Shown here piece by piece: positions 41,838-51,651 of a stretch of 64,000 bases of DNA (within the stretch, counting starts at the first letter, position 1; every line of letters begins with the position of its first letter). Below the pieces are notes generated by a model. That model saw nothing but the letters and a program-made list of their open reading frames with translations, ran no database searches and was not told the DNA's origin. Origin of the DNA: JAHJUB01 sp041653615 [NCBI: Candidatus Ratteibacteria bacterium] (GTDB lineage Bacteria > Ratteibacteria > UBA8468 > MWAK01); contig JBAZEZ010000003.1 in NCBI GenBank assembly GCA_041653615.1, positions 66,102 through 130,101 on the forward strand, in the 5' to 3' direction. Made by a program: the position numbers and the translations under genes.

Positions 41838-42044
41838 ATGCGTACTCAAAGAGCGGCTCTAACCACCGGTGAAATCGCCCGACTGTTACATGTAAACCAT
41901 GTGACCGTGTACCGGTGGGTAAAAGCGGGAAAAGTAAAATCGTATCGTGTAGCGGGAGGAAATTTTCGTATCCTGAAAAGTGATTTTGATAAATTTTTAA
42001 AAACGCATAAATTAGAACATATTGTGATGAACCGAACACGGTAG
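41838..42044 (+). CDS. Small excisionase/MerR-type helix-turn-helix protein
   Basis: A 68-residue DNA-binding protein: LTTGEIARLLHVNHVTVYRW (residues 8-27) is a winged HTH of the excisionase/MerR-like class, followed by the wing (KAGKVKSYRVAGGNFRI). There is no effector domain. No Shine-Dalgarno precedes the ATG; the leader is the 9-bp repeat array. It is followed 32 bp later by a histidine kinase and a response regulator, so it may set expression of that pair. Confidence 0.83.
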   Translation: MRTQRAALTTGEIARLLHVNHVTVYRWVKAGKVKSYRVAGGNFRILKSDFDKFLKTHKLEHIVMNRTR

Positions 42045-42076
42045 CCCATGCGCAACCCGGACATAGGTTAGAAATA

Positions 42077-44614
42077 ATGAGTATGGTAAAACGGAAAAAA
42101 AACGTAACATCTGGTACCGGCGATAGGATTGAGAGACGTTCAGGGTATTTCTTTTTCCTGGTTCTTATTTTTCTGACGATTGGTATTACGGCCATCAGTA
42201 GTTTCTCTTACTGGCAATATCGGAAAAATTACCGCGCCGAAGTAGATAGAAATCTTTCCGCCGTCGCGGATGCGAAAGTAGACGAACTTCGGCATTGGCG
42301 CAGCGAGCGACTTGAGGATGCGTCCATCTTTTCCAAAAACCCCATTTTTACCAACCTGGTTCAAGATTTTTTCGAAAACCCAAAAAATACGAACACACGC
42401 CGGTTGATTCAAGCGTGGATGGGTAAAATTCAGGAAAACCCGCAATATAACCAGGTTTGTTTGCTTAATACTCAAGGTGTAATTCTTTTGTCGGTTCCCA
42501 TCGGTAGTTCGCCGATTTCTTCCGTTGTTTTACATCGTTTGCCGGAAGTCCTAAGGTCAGGTCAAGTGACATTTCAGGATTTTTACCGTAGTGAACACGA
42601 CCAGCGCGTTTATCTAAGTATTTTGATTCCCATCTTTGACGAAAATAACCACAATCGGTCCCGGGCTATTCTCGTCCTGAACATTAACCCCGATATTTAC
42701 CTTTACCCCTTTATTCAGTATTGGCCCACAAGCAGCCGGACTGCTGAGACCCTGCTGATGCGCCGGGACGGAAACAGCGTTCTCTTTCTGAATAAACTTA
42801 AGTTTCAGAATAATGCCGCTCTTAACCTGCGGATTCCAATGGGTGAAAAAGAATTACCTTCCGTAAAAGCGGTACTGGGTCAGGGAGGGATAGTGAAAGC
42901 CATCGGTTACCGGCGCGTACCGATGGTCGCCGTCTTGCGCGCTGTTCCCGGTTCGCCGTGGTTCCTGGTTGTTCATATGGATGACTCGGAGGTATACGCG
43001 CCGGTGCAGAAGTATTTGAAGGCACTGGCCGTTTTTGCTGTTATCTTGCTCCTCGGCGCAATCATTGGTCTGTTCTTATTTCGGCGGTATCAAAGACTCC
43101 GTTTTTACCGTAATCAGTGTCAAGCGGAGGAAGCGCGGTGGGGGAGCGAGATGCGCTACCGTACTTTTATTGAAGCTACCTCGGATATGGTGTTTTTGAA
43201 GGACGAGTCTTTCCGTTATCTCATCAGCAATGCGGCGAACAGCGCTTTTCTGGGTCAACCGGAAGCGGCCGTGTTAGGCCGCACTGATTTTGATTTTATG
43301 GCCGACGAGATTGCCGAGCACTGTCAGGCCTCCGATCGGAAGGCCCTGGAGAGAGGAAGTGTTGTTGTTGGAGAGGAAGCGGTGGGTCCGAAAATCTACC
43401 GTACCGTTAAGTTTCCGGTACCCCTACCCGGGGGATGTATAGGGGTAGGCGGTTATATCAGCGATATTACCGAGTACAAGAAAATGGATAACATGCTGTG
43501 GAAACAGCAAGAAGAACAACAGACCATATTTGATTCTGTGCCGGCGTTGATTTTCTATAAAGATACGGAGAACAGATTTATACGAGTTAACCGGAATTTT
43601 GCCGAGGCAATGAAGATGTCAAAAGAAGAGTTGGAAGGTAAATCATTGTTTGACATTTATCCCAGAAAGCAGGCCGAAGTTTTTTGGGAAGACGATAAAG
43701 AAGTGATAGCATCCGGTAAGCCGAAGAGAAATATCCTCGAGCCCATGGAGATTAAGAAGGGGGTTTTGTGGGTTCAGACCGATAAGATTCCTTACCGTGA
43801 CGAGCAGGGTAATGTTATCGGTATAATAGGCTTCTCCACGGATGTTACCGAGCGCAGGCAGGCGGAGGAGAAAAGAAAAAATATTCTGGAACAACTGTTT
43901 CGGGCCGAAAAATTAGCGGCGCTGGGTGAGTTGACCGCGGGCGTGGCCCACGAAATAAACAACCCGCTGACCGAGATATTGGGATTTTCCGAACTTTTAC
44001 TGAAGGAGAACAAGGAAAATGTCGGCGAAGAAATCAAAAAAGATCTTGAGCGCATTTATCAAGCCGGCGAGCGTATCAAAAAGATTGTGGTTAAACTTCT
44101 CCGGTTTGCCCGCCGGGAAGCGCCGGAGCGAAAGAGTGTAGCTGTAAATGAAATTATTGACGTGGTCTTAGATATCAGAAACTACGAAATGAAAACCAGA
44201 AACATAAAACTTGAAAAGAATTACCAGCCGGATTTACCCCCGGTAACGGCTGACCCTTCCCAGTTAGAGCAAGTTTTTTTAAACCTCATAAGCAACGCTG
44301 AATACGCCATTCATGAAACCGGTAAAGCCGGAACTTTGACCGTTACCACTTTTCTGAAACAAAACGACACTGAACACAAAAAAGTGATAATTGAAATTTC
44401 CGATACCGGCGGCGGTATTCCGGAAAATATATTTTTGAAGTTGTTTAACCCTTTCTTTACCACCAAGCCGATTGGTAAAGGAACCGGTCTCGGACTTTCG
44501 GTCAGTTACGGAATCATCAAAGAGCACGGCGGGGAAATCTTTGCCCGTAACCGGGAAGAAGGCGGCGCTGTTTTTACCGTAGAACTTTTGGCTGAAGAAG
44601 AAGGTAAGCGATGA
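42077..44614 (+). CDS. Membrane sensor histidine kinase with periplasmic sensor and two PAS domains
   Basis: 845 residues. Transmembrane helices at about 24-44 and 315-338 enclose a roughly 270-residue periplasmic sensor domain of Cache-like type. Two PAS domains follow (about 365-470 and 480-605; second ends [18 protein letters not shown]). HisKA carries the phospho-acceptor in [16 protein letters not shown] (near residue 626), and the ATPase domain has [19 protein letters not shown] and [10 protein letters not shown]. The stop overlaps the next ATG, so the REC-HD-GYP protein is the partner. The signal is unknown. Confidence 0.92.
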   Translation: MSMVKRKKNVTSGTGDRIERRSGYFFFLVLIFLTIGITAISSFSYWQYRKNYRAEVDRNLSAVADAKVDELRHWRSERLEDASIFSKNPIFTNLVQDFFENPKNTNTRRLIQAWMGKIQENPQYNQVCLLNTQGVILLSVPIGSSPISSVVLHRLPEVLRSGQVTFQDFYRSEHDQRVYLSILIPIFDENNHNRSRAILVLNINPDIYLYPFIQYWPTSSRTAETLLMRRDGNSVLFLNKLKFQNNAALNLRIPMGEKELPSVKAVLGQGGIVKAIGYRRVPMVAVLRAVPGSPWFLVVHMDDSEVYAPVQKYLKALAVFAVILLLGAIIGLFLFRRYQRLRFYRNQCQAEEARWGSEMRYRTFIEATSDMVFLKDESFRYLISNAANSAFLGQPEAAVLGRTDFDFMADEIAEHCQASDRKALERGSVVVGEEAVGPKIYRTVKFPVPLPGGCIGVGGYISDITEYKKMDNMLWKQQEEQQTIFDSVPALIFYKDTENRFIRVNRNFAEAMKMSKEELEGKSLFDIYPRKQAEVFWEDDKEVIASGKPKRNILEPMEIKKGVLWVQTDKIPYRDEQGNVIGIIGFSTDVTERRQAEEKRKNILEQLFRAEKLAALGELTAGVAHEINNPLTEILGFSELLLKENKENVGEEIKKDLERIYQAGERIKKIVVKLLRFARREAPERKSVAVNEIIDVVLDIRNYEMKTRNIKLEKNYQPDLPPVTADPSQLEQVFLNLISNAEYAIHETGKAGTLTVTTFLKQNDTEHKKVIIEISDTGGGIPENIFLKLFNPFFTTKPIGKGTGLGLSVSYGIIKEHGGEIFARNREEGGAVFTVELLAEEEGKR

Positions 44615-45696
44615 ATGAAAAAATATTAATTGTTGATGATGAACAGGGAGTGCGGTGTTTTTTGAGCCGTTCTCTGAAATATCTGGGTTATAGCAACACG
44701 GTGGAAGCAAGCAGCGGCGAGGAAGGGTTTGAGATTTTTCAGAGAATAAAACCAGATTTGGTAATAGCCGATATTCATATGCCGGGGAAAGGCGGATTGG
44801 TGTTTCTGAAAGAAGCAAAGAAGTGTCTGCCTAATACCGGTTTCATCATGATGACTGCCAGTGATGATTTGGCTGATGCCATTTCTTCACTCAATCATGG
44901 TGCGGACCGGTATGTACTGAAGCCGCTTGATATTGATGAAGTACAGCATGGGGTGCGGTTGGTTTTGGAGAAGTACCGGTTAGTTTTGGAAAACAAGGAG
45001 TACCAGAAAGATTTGGAAGGAAAAGTGCGATTGCGGACCGAAGAACTATTTAAATCTTTACAGGAGCTTGACCAGGCGACCAAGGAGATAAAAGCCAGCT
45101 ATATCGAAACTATCCACCGTTTGACCGTAACCGCCGAGTACCGGGATGAGCTGACCGGTTTCCACATCAAGAGGATTGGTTATTATTCCCGGCTTCTGGC
45201 AAAAGAATTAGGTCTTGCTCCGGAACGAGCGGAAGTGATATTTCACAGCAGCCCTATGCATGATTTGGGTAAGGTGGGAATCCCGGACAAAATTCTGCTG
45301 AAATCATCTCCGCCGCTTACACCGGAAGAATTTAATATCATGAAAACACACGCTCAAATCGGCGCAAGCATTTTTGAAGGGTCTTCTTCAGAATACCTGA
45401 AAACCGCGGAAAAGATTGCTCTCACCCACCACGAAAATTGGGATGGCACCGGGTACCCTTCGGGTTTAAAAAACGAAGCCATTCCCATTGAAGGACAAAT
45501 TGTAAAGATAGCGGATGTGTATGACGCGCTAAGGAGCCGCCGGTCGTATAAGCCTTGTTTTAACCATGAAAAAGCTTGCCGGATCATTACCAAAGGCGAC
45601 AAAAAGACCAGACCCGAGCATTTTGCCCCGGTTGTTTTGAAAGCGTTTCAGAAATTAAACCAAGATTTTGACCGAATATTTACGGAAAATCAATAA
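44611..45696 (+). CDS. Response regulator with HD-GYP output (c-di-GMP phosphodiesterase)
   Basis: 361 residues: receiver domain (1-125; phospho-acceptor Asp in LVIADIHMPGKGG, near residue 53), a coiled-coil linker (130-160) and a HD-GYP domain (about 165-345) with HDLGKVGIPD and HHENWDGTGYPSG. All metal-ligand motifs are intact. Coupled by overlap to the preceding kinase, it should change c-di-GMP level in response to the periplasmic signal. With the HD-GYP at 3808 this makes two c-di-GMP regulators in a window rich in pilus genes. Confidence 0.94.
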   Translation: MNEKILIVDDEQGVRCFLSRSLKYLGYSNTVEASSGEEGFEIFQRIKPDLVIADIHMPGKGGLVFLKEAKKCLPNTGFIMMTASDDLADAISSLNHGADRYVLKPLDIDEVQHGVRLVLEKYRLVLENKEYQKDLEGKVRLRTEELFKSLQELDQATKEIKASYIETIHRLTVTAEYRDELTGFHIKRIGYYSRLLAKELGLAPERAEVIFHSSPMHDLGKVGIPDKILLKSSPPLTPEEFNIMKTHAQIGASIFEGSSSEYLKTAEKIALTHHENWDGTGYPSGLKNEAIPIEGQIVKIADVYDALRSRRSYKPCFNHEKACRIITKGDKKTRPEHFAPVVLKAFQKLNQDFDRIFTENQ

Positions 45697-45938
45697 TCTA
45701 AATTAAGCAAGCAAGAGAATGTGGGCGTGTTTTATTGGTTTAGGGTGTAATTTGATGGTTCTTGGGATTTCGAAAAGCAATGCCGGAGAGGAGGACGGGT
45801 ACCCTTACCGTTGAATCGGTAAGGGGTTGGGGGCTCTGTCCTCACTTCACCACGTTCGACCAGTCCCACCCGCTAGCAACGCTCCTTAATCAGTCACCTT
45901 ACCTGACTTTGCTCCCATCAATTCCCGGAAGAATAAGT

Positions 45939-45975
45939 GTGCCGGAGGAGGGAGTTGGCGCCGCTCGGCTTTCAC
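45939..45975 (+). repeat. Direct repeat, left copy (possible attachment site)
   Basis: GTGCCGGAGGAGGGAGTTGG followed by CGCCGCTCGGCTTTCAC. Its first 19 bases equal the 3' end of the tRNA-Leu remnant at 46065. The right copy is at 55654-55690 (differences at two positions near the start and one T for G). The 9.7 kb between them carries the sigma-factor operon. Confidence 0.55.
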
Positions 45976-46064
45976 TGCGCCTCGGGTCGGCCATTCGCTG
46001 TCGCTGCTCCTTCTCGTCGCAGCTCCTGACTTCGTTCTCTTTAACTCCTTTTTTCAGGAAGCGG

Positions 46065-46121
46065 TGCCGGAGGAGGGAGTTGAACCCTCATGAGGTTGCC
46101 CTCACCGGATTTTGAGTTCAC
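46065..46121 (-). pseudogene. tRNA-Leu(CAA) remnant, 3' half only
   Basis: On the minus strand this reads anticodon loop CTCAAAA (anticodon CAA), a long class-II variable arm (GTGAGG-GCAA-CCTCAT), a perfect T arm (GAGGG-TTCAACT-CCCTC), acceptor 3' strand CTCCGGC and discriminator A. The anticodon-stem 5' side and everything before it are missing or degenerate, and no GCCGGAG acceptor 5' strand follows. Such 3' halves are typically left at integration sites of genomic islands. Confidence 0.75.
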
Positions 46122-46572
46122 ACACTTCAATTTTACCACGAGGTTTTTTTTGGGTTAATCTCAGGAAACCATTGTGCATCAGCAGTATTCGTACCTTTAT
46201 TAAAACCTACCATTTTTCTGATAATAGTCCCGATTTTTGTGCTTTACGTCATACCTACGTCATATTTTTTCACGTCTCCGACTTTACTGAAAATTGTTGT
46301 CCAACAACGTATTTGGAATGAAAATTTACGGAGGATGGTAATTTTCGCGAGACAAAGCCCCTAAAATATTCTGTTATTTTATTCTTGACCAGTTTTTGGC
46401 AGGGTGGTAAGATTTGCTTTAAAACCGGAATCAAAGAAATCTCGTTTTAAGGTTGTCTAATAGTAAAAGGACGTCAAAAATTTTCTTCGGTAGAGACATC
46501 TGTGGTTTTACAACTGCAATCCAAGGATTTCATCAATTCCATTGTCTAATTTAATGAGAAAAGGATTAGAAG

Positions 46573-47142
46573 ATGCCGGATGACTTACACCTTGTAATCA
46601 GGCTGAAGGGCGGTGATGAGGAAGCTTTTGCAGAGCTTGTTCATCTGTATCAAAAAAGGATTTATGCCATGCTTTATCAAATGACCGGAAATCACTTTGA
46701 AGCCGACGACCTTTCGCAGGAAGCCTTCCTTCGGGCATATACGTATATAGACTCCTTTAAGGGAGGCTCTTCTTTTCAAACCTGGCTTTACCGTATCGCT
46801 CGGAATCTGGCTTTTACTCACTTGAAAAAAAGGGGGCGAAAAAATACCCTGATTCTAAACGAATTTCCGGGTGAGAACCTTTTGGAATCGAAGACCGATA
46901 ATCCGATGCGTTCATTGATGCATGAAGAACTTAGGTTTGAAATCACCGCGGCCATTAATTCACTACCTTTGTTCCAGAGAGAAGTCGCGGTCCTGCTGCT
47001 TCTGCAGGAACTTTCATACAGGGAAGTTGCGGAGATCCAGGGATGTGCAGAAGGAACGGTTGCCTGGAGGTTTTATCAAGCGAGGAGAAGGTTGATAAAA
47101 ATATTGGGGCCCTTGGTGGACAAAATGAGGTATAAAAAATGA
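46573..47142 (+). CDS. ECF-type RNA polymerase sigma factor
   Basis: A 189-residue sigma-70 family factor with region 2 (YQKRIYAMLYQMTGNHFEAD, about 26-45, then DLSQEAFLRAY and FKGGSSFQTWLYRIARN) and region 4 (LPLFQREVAVLLLLQELSYR with the HTH EVAEIQGCAEGTVAWR, about 135-175). Regions 1 and 3 are absent, as in ECF factors. The next gene overlaps by 4 bp and encodes a zinc-finger anti-sigma factor, a classical pairing. AAAAGGATTAGAAG precedes the ATG. It probably controls the envelope-protein operon behind it. Confidence 0.94.
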   Translation: MPDDLHLVIRLKGGDEEAFAELVHLYQKRIYAMLYQMTGNHFEADDLSQEAFLRAYTYIDSFKGGSSFQTWLYRIARNLAFTHLKKRGRKNTLILNEFPGENLLESKTDNPMRSLMHEELRFEITAAINSLPLFQREVAVLLLLQELSYREVAEIQGCAEGTVAWRFYQARRRLIKILGPLVDKMRYKK

Positions 47143-48179
47143 ACTGCCGAAAAGCAAGAAGGATGTTGTTAAAACAAGTGGATGTGGTGAATCTCGGTCA
47201 GACAAGCCAGGAAATCAAGACTCATATTAACACTTGCGACGGTTGCAAAGAATTTCTTGAAACAATGCGGCAGGTGGACAACCTAATTAAATTAAAAAAG
47301 AAAGAGCTACCTTCTGAAGAATACTGGCGAAGTTATTGGTCGAGACTCCGGGCAAGAAACAGGCGAATGGCGGTTCCACAAGAAGAAAAACTTTTGGGCG
47401 GAAGCCTTTTCCCGCGCTTAAGGTTTGCATTTGAAATCTTGGCCATCCTGCTGGTCGCTATTTCCGCTTTTCTGGTTGCGAATAATCAGAGGGACATAAA
47501 AACTCTTGCTCAGTCAATGCAGGCTCTCCAGCGAGAACGAGTCGCGGCGGCCCGTCCTGTTCCGGAAAAGAACATTGTCGGTACCCCGGAAAAGAAAATA
47601 AAGAACGGCCAACCTAAATTGTACGCGGCTAATTTCCGCAATGACATTAGATTATTTAATGAGGTTGGTTCACTTTTTCCTTCCGATATGGGATGGGTGG
47701 CAACAGACAACGGCCAGGTTGAATTAGGCCTTTTAAACGCGGACTCGGCCCGGAGCGGTAATATTATCTCCGAAGGAACGCGGCCGTTGCTATTTCTAAA
47801 CTTCACGGTTTTTCTTAAGAATTCTTCGGTCGGGACTCAAAAAATATCTTCTCCCAAAATCGTTACCCTTGATGGAAACAAAATCAGCATAAAAACAAAC
47901 GATTTATTCCACAGCGGCCGGGTATTAAAATACCAATTTTCCCCCGTATTAGTTAATAAGAAGACGGTGCAGACAACCTTGAGGCTGTCCATTTCAGAAC
48001 CGAAATCCCCGGGAAAGGAGCAAGAAGAAACCGAACTCCGGACCGTAATTACTCTGCGTGACGGGGAATCTGTGGAGTTAGGTAAAATCAGCAGTTCGGA
48101 AGGCGACTACTCCGTATTCCTTAGTCTGTATATTGATGGAAACAGGAAGGTAGAAACCACCGAGAAGGCGATGATATGA
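47139..48179 (+). CDS. Membrane anti-sigma factor with N-terminal zinc finger
   Basis: 346 residues. The N-terminus has a zf-HC2-type site (C3, and H-x3-C-x2-C in THINTCDGC near residue 30), which binds the ECF factor. One transmembrane helix follows (FEILAILLVAISAFLVANN, about 95-115) and a roughly 230-residue periplasmic domain that is unusually large and looks like a beta-sandwich. The sensory domain has no assignment that I can support. It overlaps both neighbours by 4 bp. Confidence 0.85.
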   Translation: MNCRKARRMLLKQVDVVNLGQTSQEIKTHINTCDGCKEFLETMRQVDNLIKLKKKELPSEEYWRSYWSRLRARNRRMAVPQEEKLLGGSLFPRLRFAFEILAILLVAISAFLVANNQRDIKTLAQSMQALQRERVAAARPVPEKNIVGTPEKKIKNGQPKLYAANFRNDIRLFNEVGSLFPSDMGWVATDNGQVELGLLNADSARSGNIISEGTRPLLFLNFTVFLKNSSVGTQKISSPKIVTLDGNKISIKTNDLFHSGRVLKYQFSPVLVNKKTVQTTLRLSISEPKSPGKEQEETELRTVITLRDGESVELGKISSSEGDYSVFLSLYIDGNRKVETTEKAMI

Positions 48180-49855
48180 AACGTTTTTCTATATTATTCA
48201 TAATATTCTTGTCTGGATTATGGATTTTACCCGTAGAGATACCCGCGTTTGCTCCAAACATAACTTTAGATATTCCGGAAAAACCAGGTCACTTTTTTTC
48301 CGGGGAAAAGGTTGCCAGAACGGTTGTGTTGAAAAATCAACTCCCAACTGTGCAAGACTTAGTGATTTCCTGGAAAACCGTCTCCCTGACCGCAGTAATT
48401 CAAAAAGGAAAAACAGCCGTTGAACTTCAGCCGGGGGAGACGAAAGAAATACTTTTTACGCTCAAGATACCGAAAGCCCGTTGCCGGGTCGAACTGCTGT
48501 GGCAAATCAGCCTTTTTTCCAATAAATCTCTCCTGCAGGAAAAAGAGGTTAAACATACCGTCTTTCCTAAAAAACTTTCTTTTGACATTGATAAAGCCAT
48601 CTCCAGGTCGCAAGTAGGCTTATACGATCCCGATGAAGAGATAAAACCTTACCTTAAAGAATTCGGCTGGAATTTAATTCCTTTGTATGCGAATATAAAG
48701 AGCCTGGAGGGTTTTAATGGAAAGCTGTTAATTCTTAACGGCCGGGCATTAATGAAGGCTTTTTCTTTCGAGACCGATCCGCAGAAGTTTCCGTTCCGGG
48801 ACTATTTTCGGCAGCAGATTGAAAGAGGAATGAATATCATTGTTTTTGACCCGGTTTTTTTAGAAAACGCCGACGCTGTTCCCGCAGGAGAGGAACAGCA
48901 GGAACCGTTATGTTTGTCACGAATATTCGCTTTGGGCCACCCGGTCTTTTATGACCTCTCTGAAGATGACCTTTGTTGGTGGCGGAAAGACGGCAAGGTG
49001 GCAGGGAACGAGATGACGATAAAAGACTGGAAAGGTAATCTCCGCATTTTGGCAAACGATGCCGGTCGGCAGGAAGAAAAGGCCTTTCTCGTAGAATACC
49101 CGGTAGGACGGGGACGGTGGCTTTTTTGCAGTTACGACGTGCTGGAAAAATTTGCGGCAGAACCTGTCGCCAGAATTCTCTTGGCAAATCTCGTCAGATA
49201 CGCTCTTACCGAATCCGAACCTTTCAAGAAAACACTTATTGCTGCTGACCCGGAAGGCGTTCCTGTGAAGTTTTTCCGGGAATTGGAAATTGGTATATCT
49301 AATGTATTGGATAACCAAGATCACTATAAGGCACTGATTGTTTCCGCGGACAAAGAAGAAGTTGAGTATCTCTTGAAAAAGAATCCGCGTTTTTTTACTA
49401 ACCTGAAAGAATTTGTCAGAAATGGCGGGCTCCTTCTCATACTCAATCTGAACCCTGGAACGTTAGAACATTTCAAAGACCTCCTTCCGCCAGACATTTT
49501 GCTGAGAGATTATTCTCTGGATGGGGCGCTCAAAATTGACCAATCCGCCCAACTCCTGCGGGGGGTTAGCGAAGACAGATTAAAAGACCTTTTCATGAAG
49601 ACAGAAGGCGAACAGATTGACCCTGAGAACAGGATTGCCAATTATATCCTGGATTTTAAGGAAAGCGGAAGTGCCCACGGTTTTACCAGCCCCTGTGCCA
49701 TAGCAAAATTTCAACTTGATAAGGGTGAAATCGTCGTTTCGCAGATAAAGTTTTGGGAGAGCGACAAAAAGGATGCGGCATTACAGACAATCTCGCAGTT
49801 TCTAACCAATTTGGGAATCCAGATTGGGGACGGAAAAGAAAAACACTCGGGATGA
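48176..49855 (+). CDS. Secreted protein with beta-sandwich and GATase-like domains
   Basis: 559 residues with a signal peptide (LFIIFLSGLWILPVEIPAFA). After an N-terminal beta-sandwich (about 28-130) there are two alpha/beta segments of class I glutamine-amidotransferase/ThuA-like type. One contains VGRGRWLFCSYDVLEKFAAE followed by PVARILLANLVRYAL (near 308-340), a motif seen at the C-terminus of some family 2 glycoside hydrolases of PVC-type bacteria; the other contains EFVRNGGLLLILNLNPGT (near 413). No catalytic Cys-His pair is obvious, so a binding role is likely. Function unknown. It is third gene of the sigma operon. Confidence 0.55.
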   Translation: MKRFSILFIIFLSGLWILPVEIPAFAPNITLDIPEKPGHFFSGEKVARTVVLKNQLPTVQDLVISWKTVSLTAVIQKGKTAVELQPGETKEILFTLKIPKARCRVELLWQISLFSNKSLLQEKEVKHTVFPKKLSFDIDKAISRSQVGLYDPDEEIKPYLKEFGWNLIPLYANIKSLEGFNGKLLILNGRALMKAFSFETDPQKFPFRDYFRQQIERGMNIIVFDPVFLENADAVPAGEEQQEPLCLSRIFALGHPVFYDLSEDDLCWWRKDGKVAGNEMTIKDWKGNLRILANDAGRQEEKAFLVEYPVGRGRWLFCSYDVLEKFAAEPVARILLANLVRYALTESEPFKKTLIAADPEGVPVKFFRELEIGISNVLDNQDHYKALIVSADKEEVEYLLKKNPRFFTNLKEFVRNGGLLLILNLNPGTLEHFKDLLPPDILLRDYSLDGALKIDQSAQLLRGVSEDRLKDLFMKTEGEQIDPENRIANYILDFKESGSAHGFTSPCAIAKFQLDKGEIVVSQIKFWESDKKDAALQTISQFLTNLGIQIGDGKEKHSG

Positions 49856-49886
49856 AACAGTGGTTTTTAAACCAGCGGAGGTCAAA

Positions 49887-50915
49887 ATGAGGGCGAATGG
49901 AAAAGTAATGCGGAAGATAATTTTATCGGTGTTGTTTCTTCTCTTGTTCAACGGAATTGCCCAGGCGAAATCGTTCAGCGTGGCCGTGTTCAATTTTGAA
50001 ACCAGCGATACGGATAGGTCGGGCCTGGGAAAGAACATTGCAGATTTACTGTCAGCCAACCTTTCCGTTGGTTCCGATTTCAAGCTGGTGGAAAGAGAAA
50101 AACTGAATTCGGTCCTGGATGAGTTAAAGTTGAACATAGCGGGAGTTGTTGACCAAAATCAGGCGATAGCCGTCGGAAAGATGACCGGCGCGCAAATTCT
50201 GGTGGTCGGACGGGCTTTTACCATTGACAAAGAACTGTTCATCGCGATAAAGATTATCGGCACAGAGACAAGCAGGGTCTATGCGGAAATAGTCAAAGGT
50301 TCCCTTTCCGGTGAGTTGTCCCCGCTTGTTGAAGAACTTTCCGGCAAAATCGCCAAGACAATTAACGCGAAGGGAGATACTTTGGTCGTCGTCCAATCCG
50401 AAACCGTGGAGAACAAGATTGCCGCCCTTCGGAAGAAACTGGCAGGCAAGAAACTTCCTTCGATGGCCGTCGTCATTCCGGAAAGACATTTCGGTACGCC
50501 GACCATTGACCCGGCGGCAGAAACAGAATTTATGTACATTTTGGTGAAGTGCGGGTTTGAAGTCCTTCAGAAACCGGAAGCGGGACTCCGGGAATGGGCG
50601 CTGGAATATCTCGAAAACGCCAATCTTCCCATACCCAAGAATAAGACCGATGTCATTATAACAGGAGCGGCTTTCAGTGAGTATGGAACGAGGACGAAAG
50701 ACCTGGTGTCATGCAAAGGCCGGGTGGAAATAAAAGCCGTTGATTCAAATACAGGCAAGATTTTGGCTATAGACCGGGAAACCACGGCGGCAGTTGACCT
50801 TTCGGAACAGGTAGCCGCAAAGAAAGCCCTGCAGGAAGCGGCTGAAGACATTTCTTTTCGGATCATAACAGACATGGTAAACGCCTGGAATTCGTCGAAA
50901 CCAAATTCAAAATAA
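49887..50915 (+). CDS. CsgG/FlgO-like secreted protein
   Basis: 342 residues from ATG 49887, chosen for GGAGGTCAAA upstream and a clean signal peptide (IILSVLFLLLFNGIAQAKS). The mature start SFSVAVFNFETSDTDRSGLG, then LVEREKLNSVLDELKLNIAG and KMTGAQILVVGRAF, are the CsgG-domain pattern (periplasmic part of the curli secretion channel and of FlgO/LpoB-like proteins). There is no lipobox Cys, so it differs from true CsgG. A second half (from about 195) has its own alpha/beta fold with the repeated lead-in MAVVIPERHFGTPTIDPAAE. Role in the envelope inferred. Confidence 0.75.
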   Translation: MRANGKVMRKIILSVLFLLLFNGIAQAKSFSVAVFNFETSDTDRSGLGKNIADLLSANLSVGSDFKLVEREKLNSVLDELKLNIAGVVDQNQAIAVGKMTGAQILVVGRAFTIDKELFIAIKIIGTETSRVYAEIVKGSLSGELSPLVEELSGKIAKTINAKGDTLVVVQSETVENKIAALRKKLAGKKLPSMAVVIPERHFGTPTIDPAAETEFMYILVKCGFEVLQKPEAGLREWALEYLENANLPIPKNKTDVIITGAAFSEYGTRTKDLVSCKGRVEIKAVDSNTGKILAIDRETTAAVDLSEQVAAKKALQEAAEDISFRIITDMVNAWNSSKPNSK

Positions 50916-50951
50916 AACGGAGTTGTCCAAAAACGGGAGGGGGGATAATTT

Positions 50952-51629
50952 ATGAAAAGATATCCGGTTGTTCTGATGCTATTTCTTGCATTAAGTGTTA
51001 TCCCTTTATTTGCATTTGCAGAAATCTCAAACGAAGGGATCAAATCTTTACCCGCGTTGATAGGCGCGGCAAAAAAGGATGTCGAGCCGGTAAGACAAAA
51101 TGCGATACGAATCCTCGGTGACCTGAAAGCCGAAGAAGCGGTTCCTCTTTTAACGAACTATCTTGGGCAGGAAACAGACACCGAAACAACATTAATTGTT
51201 CAGATTGCATCTTTGGAGGCCCTCAATAAAATAGGCACCTCTGAATCTATCTCCGCCTTGGAGCAATACGGGCTAAAGCATAAAAATGATAGGATTGTAT
51301 TAGCCGTTGCTGAATTATTGATTTTTAAAAAGAAAGAAAAGGCCGTTTCTGCATTAAACAGTTTGGCAAATAGCATAGACCCGGGAATAAGGTATCAGGC
51401 AGCCACGTTTCTGATTGAAAACAAAGAAAAAACCGGGATTCCCATTCTGATCGGCTTGCTCCAAGAGAAAAAATACCTCAGGTCAGCAATAAATAGTCTT
51501 AAAAACGTAACTGGCTATCTCCCTTGTAGTTATCCTACGGTGGTTAGAAAAGAGTTTAACGAAGAATACACCAAGAAATGGCGGGACTGGTGGGAAAACA
51601 ATAAAAATACTTTTGAATTCAAAAAGTAG
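50952..51629 (+). CDS. Secreted HEAT-repeat protein
   Basis: 225 residues with a signal peptide (VVLMLFLALSVIPLFAFA, cleavage near residue 23) and about five HEAT helix pairs (for example DVEPVRQNAIRILGDLKAEE and DPGIRYQAATFLIENKEKTG). It ends in a WRDWWENNKNTF segment like the one closing the HEAT protein at 61078 (AAKWRDWRHS). GGGAGGGGGG precedes the ATG. Fourth or fifth gene of the sigma operon; likely a protein-binding scaffold in the periplasm. Confidence 0.8.
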   Translation: MKRYPVVLMLFLALSVIPLFAFAEISNEGIKSLPALIGAAKKDVEPVRQNAIRILGDLKAEEAVPLLTNYLGQETDTETTLIVQIASLEALNKIGTSESISALEQYGLKHKNDRIVLAVAELLIFKKKEKAVSALNSLANSIDPGIRYQAATFLIENKEKTGIPILIGLLQEKKYLRSAINSLKNVTGYLPCSYPTVVRKEFNEEYTKKWRDWWENNKNTFEFKK

Positions 51630-51651
51630 GCCGGCTGAAACAAAGATTAAA

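Larger units (their letters stand above)
45697..46572. other. Gene-free region with tRNA-derived fragments
   Basis: 876 bp without a convincing gene. It contains a hairpin CCTTACCG...CGGTAAGG (45803-45824), a direct repeat (45939-45975) that recurs at 55654-55690, the 3' half of a tRNA-Leu on the minus strand (46065-46121), and AT-rich sequence up to the sigma factor gene. It marks the border between the core region to the left and the accessory region to the right. Frames in it translate tRNA sequence and are not genes. Confidence 0.6.

Noticed and set aside
43413-43447. Palindrome CCCCTACC...GGGGTAGG inside the PAS kinase gene
   Set aside because: It might be a repeat insertion, but the encoded segment has normal PAS length ([20 protein letters not shown]), so it is more likely coincidence.
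45762-46115. A 117-codon frame on the plus strand
   Set aside because: It translates the tRNA-Leu remnant (RRRELNPHEVALTGF is the usual artefact of an antisense tRNA-Leu) and the surrounding repeats; no ribosome site and no protein-like composition.
46112-46321. A frame containing CALRHTYV, similar to the HxLRHT motif of tyrosine recombinases
   Set aside because: Only six residues agree, nothing else of the integrase fold is visible, and the DNA there is a short repeat (ACGTCATA twice).
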